Numbered from the stretch's first letter, positions 6,456-14,479 are shown. The stretch is DNA of 20,780 bases from Lachnospiraceae bacterium UBA4380 (GCA_002390025.1 DGRU01000112.1:6143-26922); one strand, 5' to 3'. The notes: generated from the letters alone by a model not told the origin. Made by a program: numbers and translations.

Positions 6456-7823
6456 TCAGCTTCTTGCCTGCTCCTTTTCCTGCGCTTCCCCCTTCTTTTT
6501 TCCGCGCTTTCTCCTCTTTTTTCTGCCGGTCTTTTTCTTTTCCAGAAGATCCAGTCCCACGCTGTGTGTCTCTCCCTCGACCGCAGCGGCCAGCCATTTG
6601 GCCATGCTGGGAATGCCGCGGCGATGCAGGTAGAATTCGGGCTGGCGCACCATGGTGTGGATGGTTCCGCCGCGGTAGAGGACCGGACGCCGCCAGTCAT
6701 AGAGATAGATTCCGAATGAGGGGGTCACCTTGTGCAGGGCGCGGATCATGTCCCTGAGCTGCCGTGTGAAAAGGCGCTGCATCCGCTCATCGGTGTCATA
6801 TTTTTTGTTGTGGACGTCATTGTAAAAAGCGCTCAGCAGGTAGTCCCGCACTGAGCAGGCATAGAGATAGCGGTACTGGTCCCCTCTCCTGCGGTAGAGG
6901 GCCCGGTACCAGTCCAGCGTCAGATTCTGTCCCCTGATATTTTCGGCGATGTCCTCCCGGACATTCCAGACCTCGCGGGCTGTTTTTTTCCATTCTTTGT
7001 TGAGGAGAAGGGCGCTGTCCGAGAACAGGGTGACGTCGTGGCAGGAGGGATAGAACTCCTGGTGGATCTGTTCCGCCAGGGCGGGCACGGCAAAGGCGCC
7101 GGCGCTCTCTCCGGCGATCAGCAGCTTGTCTGCGTCTGTAAAAAGAGTCTTCGTGATGCGCATGGACATCAGAAAGTTCTCATAGCCGTGAAAATACAGG
7201 CACTGGTCCTGTCCCTCTTCATCCTTGTAGCGGTAAATATTCCTTCCCAGATGCATGTCTCCGGTGGCATAGGTGATCACCACAAAATTCCAGTCACGGA
7301 AAGGATTGCGTCTGGCGCTGTTGTCGGTGATCCCGACACCGATATTAAAAAACTGGGTAAAGGGACGGAGATTGCTCCAGTAATAGTTAGGATGCCATGC
7401 CAGGACCCGGCCGCCTGTCACGGGACGGGCAGCTGTATAGGGGTTCCACGCAATGCCGCCGCCGGACAAAAACACGCACAGATGGTCTGTCGTGCCCTTT
7501 CTCACATAAATATGATATTCCGAGCCGTCCGCGGTCTTTCCGCCCTCTACGGGAACGCGGTACCACTGGTGGATTTCCATCTCCGGCACCTGCTGCGAAG
7601 CGCCCTGTCCGGGACGGACCTGGAGTTCCGGCGCCTCAAAGCGGGCATTCTCCATGACATTGCCGATCACGTTCTCCGCGCGGTCTCCGATTATCTCCTG
7701 CAGGTTTTCAAGCGCATGCCCGGCAAGGTGTTTTCCGCCTTCGGCTGCGCCCTCCGCTTTTTCTTCGATCGCTTCCTGTCCGGCCCCGATCGCGCGGCCG
7801 TGCTGTTTTTTCTCTTCCTTCAT
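6456..7823 (-). CDS. Pectinacetylesterase/Notum-fold hydrolase
   Basis: A 455-aa alpha/beta hydrolase that I place in the pectinacetylesterase (PAE/Notum) family from three signatures. These are the oxyanion motif FLSGGGIAW (118-126), the nucleophile elbow AGESAG with Ser240, and candidates Asp269 (FSDS) and His389 (TIHT) to complete the triad. Such enzymes remove acetyl or fatty-acyl groups from carbohydrates or proteins. There is no signal peptide or lipobox. The N-terminal 60 residues look like an Ala/Glu-rich helix, and the C-terminal 30 are strongly basic (KKKTGRKKRRKRGKKKG), so the protein is probably cytoplasmic and may sit on membrane or nucleic acid. It is the last gene after the acyltransferase-like and zinc-ribbon membrane genes, 156 nt from the latter. 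The start is uncertain because the ribosome-binding site is weak (GGGGA, 10 nt). The true substrate is unknown. Confidence 0.8.
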   Translation of the reverse strand: MKEEKKQHGRAIGAGQEAIEEKAEGAAEGGKHLAGHALENLQEIIGDRAENVIGNVMENARFEAPELQVRPGQGASQQVPEMEIHQWYRVPVEGGKTADGSEYHIYVRKGTTDHLCVFLSGGGIAWNPYTAARPVTGGRVLAWHPNYYWSNLRPFTQFFNIGVGITDNSARRNPFRDWNFVVITYATGDMHLGRNIYRYKDEEGQDQCLYFHGYENFLMSMRITKTLFTDADKLLIAGESAGAFAVPALAEQIHQEFYPSCHDVTLFSDSALLLNKEWKKTAREVWNVREDIAENIRGQNLTLDWYRALYRRRGDQYRYLYACSVRDYLLSAFYNDVHNKKYDTDERMQRLFTRQLRDMIRALHKVTPSFGIYLYDWRRPVLYRGGTIHTMVRQPEFYLHRRGIPSMAKWLAAAVEGETHSVGLDLLEKKKTGRKKRRKRGKKKGEAQEKEQARS

Positions 7824-7979
7824 GTATCAGTATCCCCAAACAGGTTGTTTCTATATTCGTCGTTTTCCGCACATTCGGAGACGGCCCTTCGGCTTACATC
7901 CCGGCTCCCTTTGTCTCAGGGCGGGGACGTCCGCAGCTCATCTGCCTCTCCCCGATCAACTGCGGCAGCTGTCTCAGTA

Positions 7980-8645
7980 TCACATGTGCAGATATTTTGC
8001 GGCGGCGTCCCTGAGCATATCTCCCCGGAAAATCACAAGGCTGCTGACCAGGATCAGCATCAGAGCGATGCAGAGAACAGCCGGCGCGATATTCTTATTC
8101 AATCCCATAGCAATCGGGATGATCTGCAGAAGGCTCATCAATACATCAAAAGCCGGATACAGGATGAATTCCTGCAGCTCCATCTGCTGGAATTTGGCCG
8201 CCGCAAAGGTGACCGCGATGAGCATCAAAAACATGGACGGGGCCGCCCAGGTGACTGCCCATGATCCGCTCCTGGTCAGGTGGGCGATGAGCAGGAGCAG
8301 CGCCATGATAATATAGCCCTGGGTCGTCAGCATACGGATCAGGTTGTTGCGGTAATAGACTGCGACCTGAAAATCCACCCCGGACAGAAGGATGACCAGC
8401 ATGAACACGTAGATCCAGCCGGCGGTGAATCCATTGATGATCTCAAAGGCCCCCAGCAGGATTTCCAGGCTGACGCAGACAAAGGTCACCACCTGGATCA
8501 TCCGACGGAAACTCACCCTGGGACTGGGGAGCTTCACGAAGGGATCATCCGGCTCGCCGCCCATATCAATCAGCTCTCTCTGGCAGAGGGGGCAGCGGGC
8601 TTTCCTGCCCCGGATCTGTACCCTGCAATTCGGACAATACTGCAT
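7980..8645 (-). CDS. Zinc-ribbon six-TM membrane protein
   Basis: A 221-aa membrane protein with an N-terminal zinc ribbon (Cys4, Cys7, Cys18, Cys21 in CPNC and CPLC) and about six hydrophobic segments (roughly 49-69, 73-91, 107-122, 130-150, 163-181, 184-206). The start ATG 8645 has GGGAGG 6 nt upstream and begins directly with the zinc ribbon. A longer frame to 8765 has no ribosome-binding site and lies inside the upstream gene. It resembles a family of unknown function (I think DUF6320) often seen beside alcohol-acetyltransferase-like genes; that association is recalled and not checked. Its first 80 nt overlap the end of the upstream gene in another frame. It may be the membrane anchor or partner of the two enzymes beside it. 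No biochemical function can be read from it. Confidence 0.8.
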   Translation of the reverse strand: MQYCPNCRVQIRGRKARCPLCQRELIDMGGEPDDPFVKLPSPRVSFRRMIQVVTFVCVSLEILLGAFEIINGFTAGWIYVFMLVILLSGVDFQVAVYYRNNLIRMLTTQGYIIMALLLLIAHLTRSGSWAVTWAAPSMFLMLIAVTFAAAKFQQMELQEFILYPAFDVLMSLLQIIPIAMGLNKNIAPAVLCIALMLILVSSLVIFRGDMLRDAAAKYLHM

Positions 8646-9981
8646 TTTTTTCCTCCCGAACTTTCGGTGCTGCAGAAATATTGTTTTCTTTATTTTCACG
8701 CTTCTGTGCTGCAGAATCGGTATCTTCAGAGTCCCAGGTATCATTGGTGGCAATTTCCACATCAATTCCCAGAGCGACCATCTTCCGGAAGAAACGCATC
8801 ATGACAAGATTTGTCACATAGGAGCTTCCCACACCGAAGCACATCTTTCCACCGAATGAGCAGACACTGATCTGTACATCCGGCGCCGCCATAAAGCAGC
8901 TGAAGCGGTCTATGTAGGAGGCGAAGGGCTCGGGCATAGTGATCTTTCCCACATTGGAGATCGTTCCGGTGATGCCTTTCTGCACACCGCTGTTGACCGC
9001 CGCGATGACCAGGTTTTTGATAAAGAGGGGAACCGGCCGGATGGCAATATTGTGCTCAAGGCGGGCATAATCGTGCATGGAAAGCGCGACCTGTTCCTGT
9101 GTCAGCTGCCTCTTGAAGGAAGCCTGAACCACCTCAAGGATGCTGCCAAGGGTTCCGTCGTATTGGTCCGGATAAAAAGCGACATTGATCACGCCGAAAA
9201 AGTTTCTGGCAGTTTCCGATTTAAAATAATTGCGCAGATTCACGGGGACACTCAGTACGATGGGAAGCTTTTTGTCCCTCTCGCGCATTTCCTCCAGAAT
9301 GGACTCCATAAAGAGAGCCGTAGTAAAGGCGGATGCTGTAGTCTGATGTTCCTTTACGACTTTTAGGAATTTGGATACCGAGACAGTTCCTTCGATCAGG
9401 TGCATCTGCAGGTATTCGTCTCTCTCCCCCTGCAGATGATAGGCGCGGCGGGGAAGCTTTTCCATGGGCCTGCCTTTTGTCTCCTTCTGATAATAGCGGT
9501 TGAAGGCGTCGTCCGCTTTTTCCTTGACACTTGAGAGATCCTGGGATTCCTCCTCTTCGAGCCCGTGGGCCAGCATGAGATAATTGCATACGATAGCCCG
9601 CAGAAAAGCAAAGGCACCTGTGCCGTCCGTCAGTACATGGAACATCTCCAGATTAATCCGGCGGCGGTAGTAATTGACCCGGTACAAAAGCCGCCTTCTG
9701 CCGTCGAAATAGATCGCGCTGCAGGGAGGCTTGTTTTCCGGCTGTACCACAGCCCGAATGCTGCTGCTGTCAAGATAATACCAGAACAGGCCTTTACGCA
9801 GAACGCTCGCAAAATGCGGAAAGTCCGGCACGGTTCTGTCCAGTGCCTGTTGCAGAATCGCCCCGTCCACATCCTCTTTCAGTTCACAGGTGATCCTGAA
9901 AACGCGTGTATCCGCCCCCTTCGCAGTCGAGGGAACAATCTTAGCCGCATTGTCAAGTTCGTACCACTTCGCACGTGCCAT
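8566..9981 (-). CDS. Condensation / alcohol-acetyltransferase-like protein
   Basis: A 471-aa member of the CoA-dependent acyltransferase superfamily (condensation, AATase, WS/DGAT relatives). The catalytic motif HVLTDG (HxxxDG) has His115 and Asp119, and SNVG at 342-345 occupies the place of the second family motif. It should transfer an acyl group to an alcohol or amine, but the substrate is unknown. I prefer ATG 9981 because WYELDNAAKIVPS then sits near the N terminus as in relatives. An ATG at 10074 (GAGGG 11 nt upstream) would add a hydrophobic, rare-codon segment. After the domain (about 410) is a polar tail of 60 residues, whose last 80 nt overlap the next gene. First gene of the three-gene minus operon, divergent from sdpRI and next to operator 1, so probably under the SdpR-like repressor (inference). 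Confidence 0.82.
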   Translation of the reverse strand: MARAKWYELDNAAKIVPSTAKGADTRVFRITCELKEDVDGAILQQALDRTVPDFPHFASVLRKGLFWYYLDSSSIRAVVQPENKPPCSAIYFDGRRRLLYRVNYYRRRINLEMFHVLTDGTGAFAFLRAIVCNYLMLAHGLEEEESQDLSSVKEKADDAFNRYYQKETKGRPMEKLPRRAYHLQGERDEYLQMHLIEGTVSVSKFLKVVKEHQTTASAFTTALFMESILEEMRERDKKLPIVLSVPVNLRNYFKSETARNFFGVINVAFYPDQYDGTLGSILEVVQASFKRQLTQEQVALSMHDYARLEHNIAIRPVPLFIKNLVIAAVNSGVQKGITGTISNVGKITMPEPFASYIDRFSCFMAAPDVQISVCSFGGKMCFGVGSSYVTNLVMMRFFRKMVALGIDVEIATNDTWDSEDTDSAAQKRENKENNISAAPKVREEKNAVLSELQGTDPGQESPLPPLPERAD

Positions 9982-10105
9982 ATCCAGCGCCTTTCCGATC
10001 CTCAGACCAAAGATTCTTACTAAAAGATACCACAGAAACAGACGCAATACCATGGGGTGAAGCGCTTTCTGCATGTTGGATGAGTCCCTCGCGACTCTTG
10101 TTTCA

Positions 10106-10129
10106 GTATTTAGATATTTTTCTAAATAC
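10106..10129. promoter_or_regulatory. Operator 1, upstream of sdpR -35
   Basis: A perfect inverted repeat, GTATTTAGA (10106-10114) and TCTAAATAC (10121-10129), with a 6-nt spacer. It lies just upstream of the sdpR -35 and between the divergent genes. It is the likely binding site of a dimeric ArsR-type repressor and well placed to act on the acyltransferase operon too. Confidence 0.8.
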
Positions 10130-10132
10130 CTG

Positions 10133-10160
10133 TTGACGACAGGATCGGGGCTGATATAAT
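10133..10160 (+). promoter_or_regulatory. sdpRI promoter
   Basis: A -35 TTGACG (10133-10138) and a -10 TATAAT (10155-10160) are separated by 16 bp, a near-consensus housekeeping promoter. Transcription would start near 10167, inside operator 2, leaving a leader of about 80 nt before sdpR. Operators flank both sides, as expected for autorepression. Confidence 0.88.
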
Positions 10161-10161
10161 A

Positions 10162-10185
10162 GTATTTAGAAATTTGTCTAAATGC
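10162..10185. promoter_or_regulatory. Operator 2, on the sdpR start site
   Basis: GTATTTAGA (10162-10170) and TCTAAATGC (10177-10185) around a 6-nt spacer: the same arms as operator 1 with one mismatch. The centres are 56 bp apart, a bit over five helical turns, so two dimers could face the same side of the DNA. Binding here would block the start site. Confidence 0.8.
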
Positions 10186-10248
10186 CTGGCGGCACATCCG
10201 TCAGACACACTGCAAGACGTAAAACCTGACAGAAACCGGAGTAAAACA

Positions 10249-10524
10249 ATGGCATTTGCAGATACCTTCAAAGCGCTCTCCGATCCTGTCCGAAGACAGA
10301 TCCTGGAGCTGCTCAAAAAAGGACCTATGTCGGCGGGTGAGATCGGCTCCAACTTCGATATGACCGGAGCCACCATCTCCTACCACCTCAAGATCCTGAA
10401 AAAAGCGGATCTCATCTGCGAGACCCGCGAAAAGAACTTCATCTATTACCAGCTCAATGCATCCGTGCTGGAGGAGATCCTGCTGTGGATCTCCTCTCTG
10501 CAGGAAAAAGAAGGAGGCGATTGA
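10249..10524 (+). CDS. sdpR: SdpR-type ArsR-family autorepressor
   Basis: A 91-aa winged-helix repressor. The ArsR-family core runs over nearly the whole protein: FKALSDPVRRQILELL for the first helices, then the recognition helix in MTGATISYHLKIL (38-50) and the wing REKNFIYYQL. It lacks the CxC metal site of ArsR/SmtB sensors, which fits the SdpR subgroup. In Bacillus, SdpR represses its own operon and is drawn to the membrane by SdpI when the SdpC toxin is present. The start ATG 10249 has GGAG 7 nt before it; the frame also extends upstream to 10174, but that lies in the operator. The next gene starts 1 nt after the stop, so they are cotranscribed. The palindromes at 10106 and 10162 are its likely targets. 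Confidence 0.9.
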   Translation: MAFADTFKALSDPVRRQILELLKKGPMSAGEIGSNFDMTGATISYHLKILKKADLICETREKNFIYYQLNASVLEEILLWISSLQEKEGGD

Positions 10525-10525
10525 T

Positions 10526-11167
10526 ATGCTGAAAAAAGCATGGAAAACTCTTCTCATCACAAGCATCGTTACCCTGCTGCCGATTCCCGTCGGCCTGATC
10601 CTGTGGAACCGGCTGCCCGATGTCATGGCGACCCATTTCGGAATGAACAACGAGGCTAACGGCTTCAGCAGTAAGCCCTTCGCAGTCTTTTTCATCCCGC
10701 TCTTCTGCCTCGCCATGCTCTGGATCTGTGCAGTCATCACTGCCAACGATCCGCGAAAACAGAATATCAGTCCAAAGATCTTCCGTCTTGTTCTGTGGAT
10801 CATCCCTTTTGTCTCGCTCATCTGCGGGACCGCGGTCTACACCTATAACCTGGGGCATCCCCTGAATATTTCGTCCTTTATGATGATCCTGATGGGGATC
10901 CTGTTCATCCTGATCGGGAACTATATGCCCAAGACCCGGCAGAACTATACCATCGGTATCAAGGTTCCATGGGCCCTGGACAACGAGGAAAACTGGAACC
11001 GCACCCACCGGCTGGCCGGCTATCTGTGGGTGGCAGGCGGGCTCATACTGGTCATACTGGCTCTTGCAGGCCTCTCAAATCCAGTTCTCATGATCGGTGT
11101 GGTTGTGGTCTTCACCCTTGTGCCGGCAATCTACTCCTGGTGGCTGCATGCCAAAAAGGGGCTGTAA
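10526..11167 (+). CDS. sdpI: SdpI-family immunity/signal membrane protein
   Basis: A 213-aa polytopic membrane protein. TM segments are at about 8-27, 52-72, 86-106, 117-132, 165-182 and 186-205. The N-terminal part has LPDVMATHFGMNNEANGF, typical of the DUF1648/SdpI group. The SdpI signature is GNYMPKTRQNYTIGIKVPW (131-149), followed by NRTHRLAGYLW. In Bacillus, SdpI both protects against the SdpC killing factor and signals its presence by binding SdpR. GGAGG in the last sdpR codons is 8 nt before the ATG. No sdpC-like toxin gene is in the window, so here the pair is probably a sensor or defence against toxins made elsewhere (inference). Confidence 0.9.
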   Translation: MLKKAWKTLLITSIVTLLPIPVGLILWNRLPDVMATHFGMNNEANGFSSKPFAVFFIPLFCLAMLWICAVITANDPRKQNISPKIFRLVLWIIPFVSLICGTAVYTYNLGHPLNISSFMMILMGILFILIGNYMPKTRQNYTIGIKVPWALDNEENWNRTHRLAGYLWVAGGLILVILALAGLSNPVLMIGVVVVFTLVPAIYSWWLHAKKGL

Positions 11168-11177
11168 AAACAGCTTA

Positions 11178-11283
11178 CCTGACCCCATTGGCCGCGGGAC
11201 AGCCTGACTCTCCTTTTGTCTCGGCTTCCTTTGTCTGCCTGACCCCATTGGGGCGCAGGACGGACCAGATCTCCCTTTTTTAT
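11178..11283. repeat. 60-nt imperfect direct repeat after sdpI
   Basis: CCTGACCCCATTGG occurs at 11178-11191 and 11238-11251, 60 nt apart. Related sequence follows both copies (a GC-rich stretch, then CTCC and a T-run). It lies in the 294-nt spacer after sdpI, which otherwise holds only the terminator. Confidence 0.65.
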
Positions 11284-11329
11284 ACAATCGGAGCCGACAG
11301 GAACCTTTGCAGATATTAAAACAGATATT

Positions 11330-11403
11330 AAAAAGCTCCTTTTCAGAGCGGCAGCAGAATATGTCATCCTTATTCTCCTGCACTCCCTGAAAAGGAGCTT
11401 TTT
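11330..11403. terminator. Bidirectional terminator between sdpI and the CorC-like gene
   Basis: A perfect 17-bp stem: AAAAAGCTCCTTTTCAG (11330-11346) pairs with 11387-11403. The 40-nt loop can form a second small stem (GCAG..GAAT with ATTC..CTGC). The A/T-runs at both ends serve the two convergent genes. A short duplicate, AGATATTAAAA, lies just before it. Confidence 0.85.
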
Positions 11404-11461
11404 CTTTAAAAATCAATTATTTCTGCTGTATTCCGGCTCCGGCATCAGTCCTGGCACGGGA

Positions 11462-12724
11462 TCAGCCGTCCCTGTCCTGGTTGCGTTTGATCAGAACCCG
11501 GCGCACCCGGCGCTCGGAGACCTCCAGAATCCGTACCTCTATATTTTCATAGGTGAAAACGCTGTTGACATTGGGAAAGCCGTTGTTGATCTCGATGCAC
11601 CAGCCTCCGACGGTCTCGGAGTCAAAGTCAAAATCATCCTCATCCCAGTGCATGAGCTCCAGGAATTCGGAGACCGGCATATCGCCGTCGAGTTCATACA
11701 CGCCCTCTCCCTGCTCAACGACATCGCGTTCCACGGTGTCGGTCTCGTCCCAGATCTCTCCGACCAGCTGCTCCAGGACGTCCTCCATGGAGACGACCCC
11801 CAGGGTCCCGCCGTATTCGTCTGTGACGACGGCCAGATGCTGCTGGGCATTTCGAAGAGAGGAAAGGACTGCCGGCAGCTTCATGGTCTTGTACACATAG
11901 CAGGTCGGCAGCAGGAGGGAGCGGATCTCCACCTTGTCCTTGTCGATCATGGCCTTGAGGAAACGGTTCAGGTTGAGGATTCCAATCACATGGTCGATGC
12001 TGTCCTCGTAGACCGGGATACGGGAGTAGGAGGAGGTGTCGATCTTGTGCAGGATCTCCTCCCAGGGATCATCGATATCGATTCCCTCGATGTCCACGCG
12101 GGCAGTCATGACCTCCGAGGCGGAAATATCCGAAAAGTCAATGGCGGCGCTGACAAGTTCCGAGGCATCCTCATCGAGAACATCCTCATTCTCCGCCATA
12201 TCGATCATGGTGTGCAGTTCCTCCAGAGCCGCGTCGCCGTCGTCCTCCGCCATATCGGGTAGAAGTCCTGTGATCAGATTTACCAGTCCGACCACGATCA
12301 TGGTGACGGGTTTGAGGACGATCATCAGAAAACGGACCGGACGCGCAAAAGTTCTGGCAAAGCGGGTCGCGTTTTTCTGGGCCGTGATCTTGGGTATGGT
12401 CTCTCCGAAGATAATGACCGCGATGGTAATGATAAGGGTTGAGACCCAGGCGTATTTTTCACTCAGCAGGGTCATGACCGCCAGCGATCCCATTGAGGAA
12501 GCGGCGATATTGACCAGATTGTTGCCCACAAGGATCGCGGAGAGAGCGTCGTCAAATCCCTCGCGGATCTTCACGGCGATCCCTGCCTTTTTGTCTCCGT
12601 TATCACGCTGGTGCTCCAGCCTTACCCGGCTGCAGGCCGAAAAGGACATCTCCGATGCGGAGAAAAAGGCCGAACAGGCGACACAGAGAATGACTCCGGC
12701 GATATAGATGTAAACTTCACCCAT
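11462..12724 (-). CDS. CNNM/CBS/CorC-type membrane protein, second copy
   Basis: A 420-aa member of the hemolysin C/CorC family, linked to Mg2+ and other divalent cation transport. It has an N-terminal CNNM (DUF21) transmembrane domain (about 1-185), a CBS pair (about 205-325, VTDEYGGTLGVVSMEDVLEQ) and a C-terminal CorC/HlyC domain (about 335-415). It is preceded by GGAGG 9 nt before the ATG; the site overlaps the stop of the upstream paralogue. Only 6 nt separate the genes, so they are cotranscribed. It is shorter than its neighbour, lacking that protein's long acidic tail. The two may form heteromers (inference). Confidence 0.92.
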   Translation of the reverse strand: MGEVYIYIAGVILCVACSAFFSASEMSFSACSRVRLEHQRDNGDKKAGIAVKIREGFDDALSAILVGNNLVNIAASSMGSLAVMTLLSEKYAWVSTLIITIAVIIFGETIPKITAQKNATRFARTFARPVRFLMIVLKPVTMIVVGLVNLITGLLPDMAEDDGDAALEELHTMIDMAENEDVLDEDASELVSAAIDFSDISASEVMTARVDIEGIDIDDPWEEILHKIDTSSYSRIPVYEDSIDHVIGILNLNRFLKAMIDKDKVEIRSLLLPTCYVYKTMKLPAVLSSLRNAQQHLAVVTDEYGGTLGVVSMEDVLEQLVGEIWDETDTVERDVVEQGEGVYELDGDMPVSEFLELMHWDEDDFDFDSETVGGWCIEINNGFPNVNSVFTYENIEVRILEVSERRVRRVLIKRNQDRDG

Positions 12725-12730
12725 CCTGCG

Positions 12731-14266
12731 TCACCTCCTCTCCTGTCCGCTTGCTTTTGACATGGAGCGGGAATAATGCTTTCCCGTTGCCTGCCGGATC
12801 TGATAGGCTTTGCCCTCGGCAAATGCCCGCGCATCCTCTTCGGTAAAGGCAGATCCGTCGGAAGAAAGAACAACATCCGCTTCCGATGCGCTCTTCCTGT
12901 CCTCTCCGTTTTTATCGTCTGAGCCGCGGTCCTCACTGATAAACCGTCCGGTATCGGGATCGATTCCCGCCATGGCGGCGGCATCCCGGTCAAACTGCAG
13001 TTCTTCTTCGGTAAGGCTGCGCACTTTCAGACGCATGATGCGGTTGTGGCGCATGACGAGAACGGAGATCTGGATCCCCAGATATTTGAAGCTGTCGCCC
13101 GCCACCGGAATGTGCGGAAAGGCCTCATAGGCGAGCTCATTCATCAGCTTCCGCCCGATCTCCTCTTCCTGGGCCTCTGTGTAGGAAATGCCCAGTTCAT
13201 CGAGCACGTCGAGCACATGCTCCTCGGGGTTGACGCTGTAGGAGCCGTCCGTCATGGGAACGACATTGCGGACCGCGCGGTCGTCCTCATCCCAGATCTC
13301 ACCGACCAGTTCCTCGAGGATATCCTCGTCCGTGACAATGCCCAGCGTTCCGCCGTAATTGTCCGTGACCACGGCGAGATTGATCTTTTTGCGCGACATG
13401 ATCTCCAGGAGGTCGTCGATCTTGGTCGACTGATGGACGAAAAAGGGCTCATACAGAAGGGGGCGGATATCCAGTGCCTCACCTCTGCGGATATAGTAGC
13501 GGATGTAGCGGCGGATATGGAGAATTCCTATGATATTGTCGATCGTACCCTCGTAGACCGGCAGACGGCTGTGGTTCTGCTCCTTGATGAAGGCCAGAAT
13601 CTCCTCCTGCGGCATGTCAATGTCGATCGCCGCCACGTCTACACGGCTTGTCAGGATACTCTCCACCGTGACATCGCCGAACTGCAGGGCGGACGAGATC
13701 AGGTTGCCCTGCTCCTCGTTGATCTTGCCCTCCTCGGCCATATCCTCAATGATGTCATAGATATCATTTTCCGTGACGGAGGCCGTATCGTCCCCTTTGG
13801 TCATCTTCGCGACCGCGTTTCCAATCCAGGTCAGCAGGGCTGCGAAGGGGCGCAGTATTGTCATCAGCACGCAAAGAACCCCTGCCGTCAAAAGACTCAG
13901 GGGCTCATTATATTTCCGCGCAAGACTCTTGGGCAGCATCTCTCCGAAGAAAAATACTACCAGCGTGGTGATCAGTGTGGAAATGGAAACCGCCGAGACG
14001 CCCCACCGCTTGGTGACATACACCGTCACGATGGAGGCCGTGGCCAGATGAACGATATTGGTACAAATCAGGAGCGTCGTAATCGCTCTGTCAAAATGTT
14101 CTATTACGTAAAGAGCGCGGACTGCGCTTTTTTCACCCTTTTCTGCATCAGTCCTGATGCGCACACGGGAAACCGAGGCAAATGCTGTCTCCATTACGGC
14201 AAACAACATGGCTGCAAGGAGCAGCAGTATCACAATCAGCCATGTAGATCGACTGCCATCGTCCAT
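12731..14266 (-). CDS. CNNM/CBS/CorC-type membrane protein, first copy
   Basis: A 511-aa paralogue of the next gene. The CNNM transmembrane domain (about 1-190) starts with WLIVILLLLAAMLFAVMETAF and keeps the GEMLPKSLA motif. The CBS pair is at about 205-325 (VTDNYGGTLGIVTDEDI) and the CorC domain at about 335-430. The last 80 residues are an Asp/Ser/Arg-rich tail absent in the neighbour and unlikely to be folded. The ATG at 14266 has no clear ribosome-binding site nearby, but the transmembrane start fits the family. First gene of a two-gene operon with its own promoter at 14362-14390. Confidence 0.92.
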   Translation of the reverse strand: MDDGSRSTWLIVILLLLAAMLFAVMETAFASVSRVRIRTDAEKGEKSAVRALYVIEHFDRAITTLLICTNIVHLATASIVTVYVTKRWGVSAVSISTLITTLVVFFFGEMLPKSLARKYNEPLSLLTAGVLCVLMTILRPFAALLTWIGNAVAKMTKGDDTASVTENDIYDIIEDMAEEGKINEEQGNLISSALQFGDVTVESILTSRVDVAAIDIDMPQEEILAFIKEQNHSRLPVYEGTIDNIIGILHIRRYIRYYIRRGEALDIRPLLYEPFFVHQSTKIDDLLEIMSRKKINLAVVTDNYGGTLGIVTDEDILEELVGEIWDEDDRAVRNVVPMTDGSYSVNPEEHVLDVLDELGISYTEAQEEEIGRKLMNELAYEAFPHIPVAGDSFKYLGIQISVLVMRHNRIMRLKVRSLTEEELQFDRDAAAMAGIDPDTGRFISEDRGSDDKNGEDRKSASEADVVLSSDGSAFTEEDARAFAEGKAYQIRQATGKHYSRSMSKASGQERR

Positions 14267-14361
14267 AAAATCGAATCACTCTCTTTCTTCAAAACATAGT
14301 GCTTTCAATCATAGTACTCAGCCTGTCATTCCCCTCCGGGAAATGCATCTATGATTTCGAA

Positions 14362-14390
14362 AGTATACCATACTACATAGCTGTTATCAA
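14362..14390 (-). promoter_or_regulatory. Promoter of the CorC-like pair
   Basis: On the minus strand, -35 TTGATA (14390-14385) and -10 TATACT (14367-14362) are 17 bp apart. The leader to ATG 14266 is about 90 nt and contains GGAGGGG near 14335 followed by very short open frames. I recognise no known Mg2+ riboswitch. The rest of 14267-14569 is the rib terminator and the ribH-end repeats. Confidence 0.75.
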
Positions 14391-14412
14391 ATCATTCTAA
14401 GGCATCCACGGC

Positions 14413-14443
14413 AAAAAACAGGTGCGGGACCCCGTCCCGCACC
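14413..14443 (-). terminator. Terminator of the riboflavin operon
   Basis: A 10-bp perfect stem, GGTGCGGGAC (14421-14430) with GTCCCGCACC (14434-14443), and on the minus strand a T-run (14418-14413) follows. It lies beyond the ribH 3' repeats and closes the rib operon. Confidence 0.88.
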
Positions 14444-14479
14444 CGGCATCCGGACCCCGCGAGTGAGCCCTGAACTCTT

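Noticed and set aside
10186..10248. Longer SdpR start at 10174
   Set aside because: The extra codons lie in operator 2 and the leader; ATG 10249 has GGAG at proper spacing and fits the family start.
13046..14299. 417-aa plus-strand frame opposite the first CorC-like gene
   Set aside because: Antisense shadow created by the codon pattern of a clear CNNM/CBS gene; no domain or ribosome-binding site.
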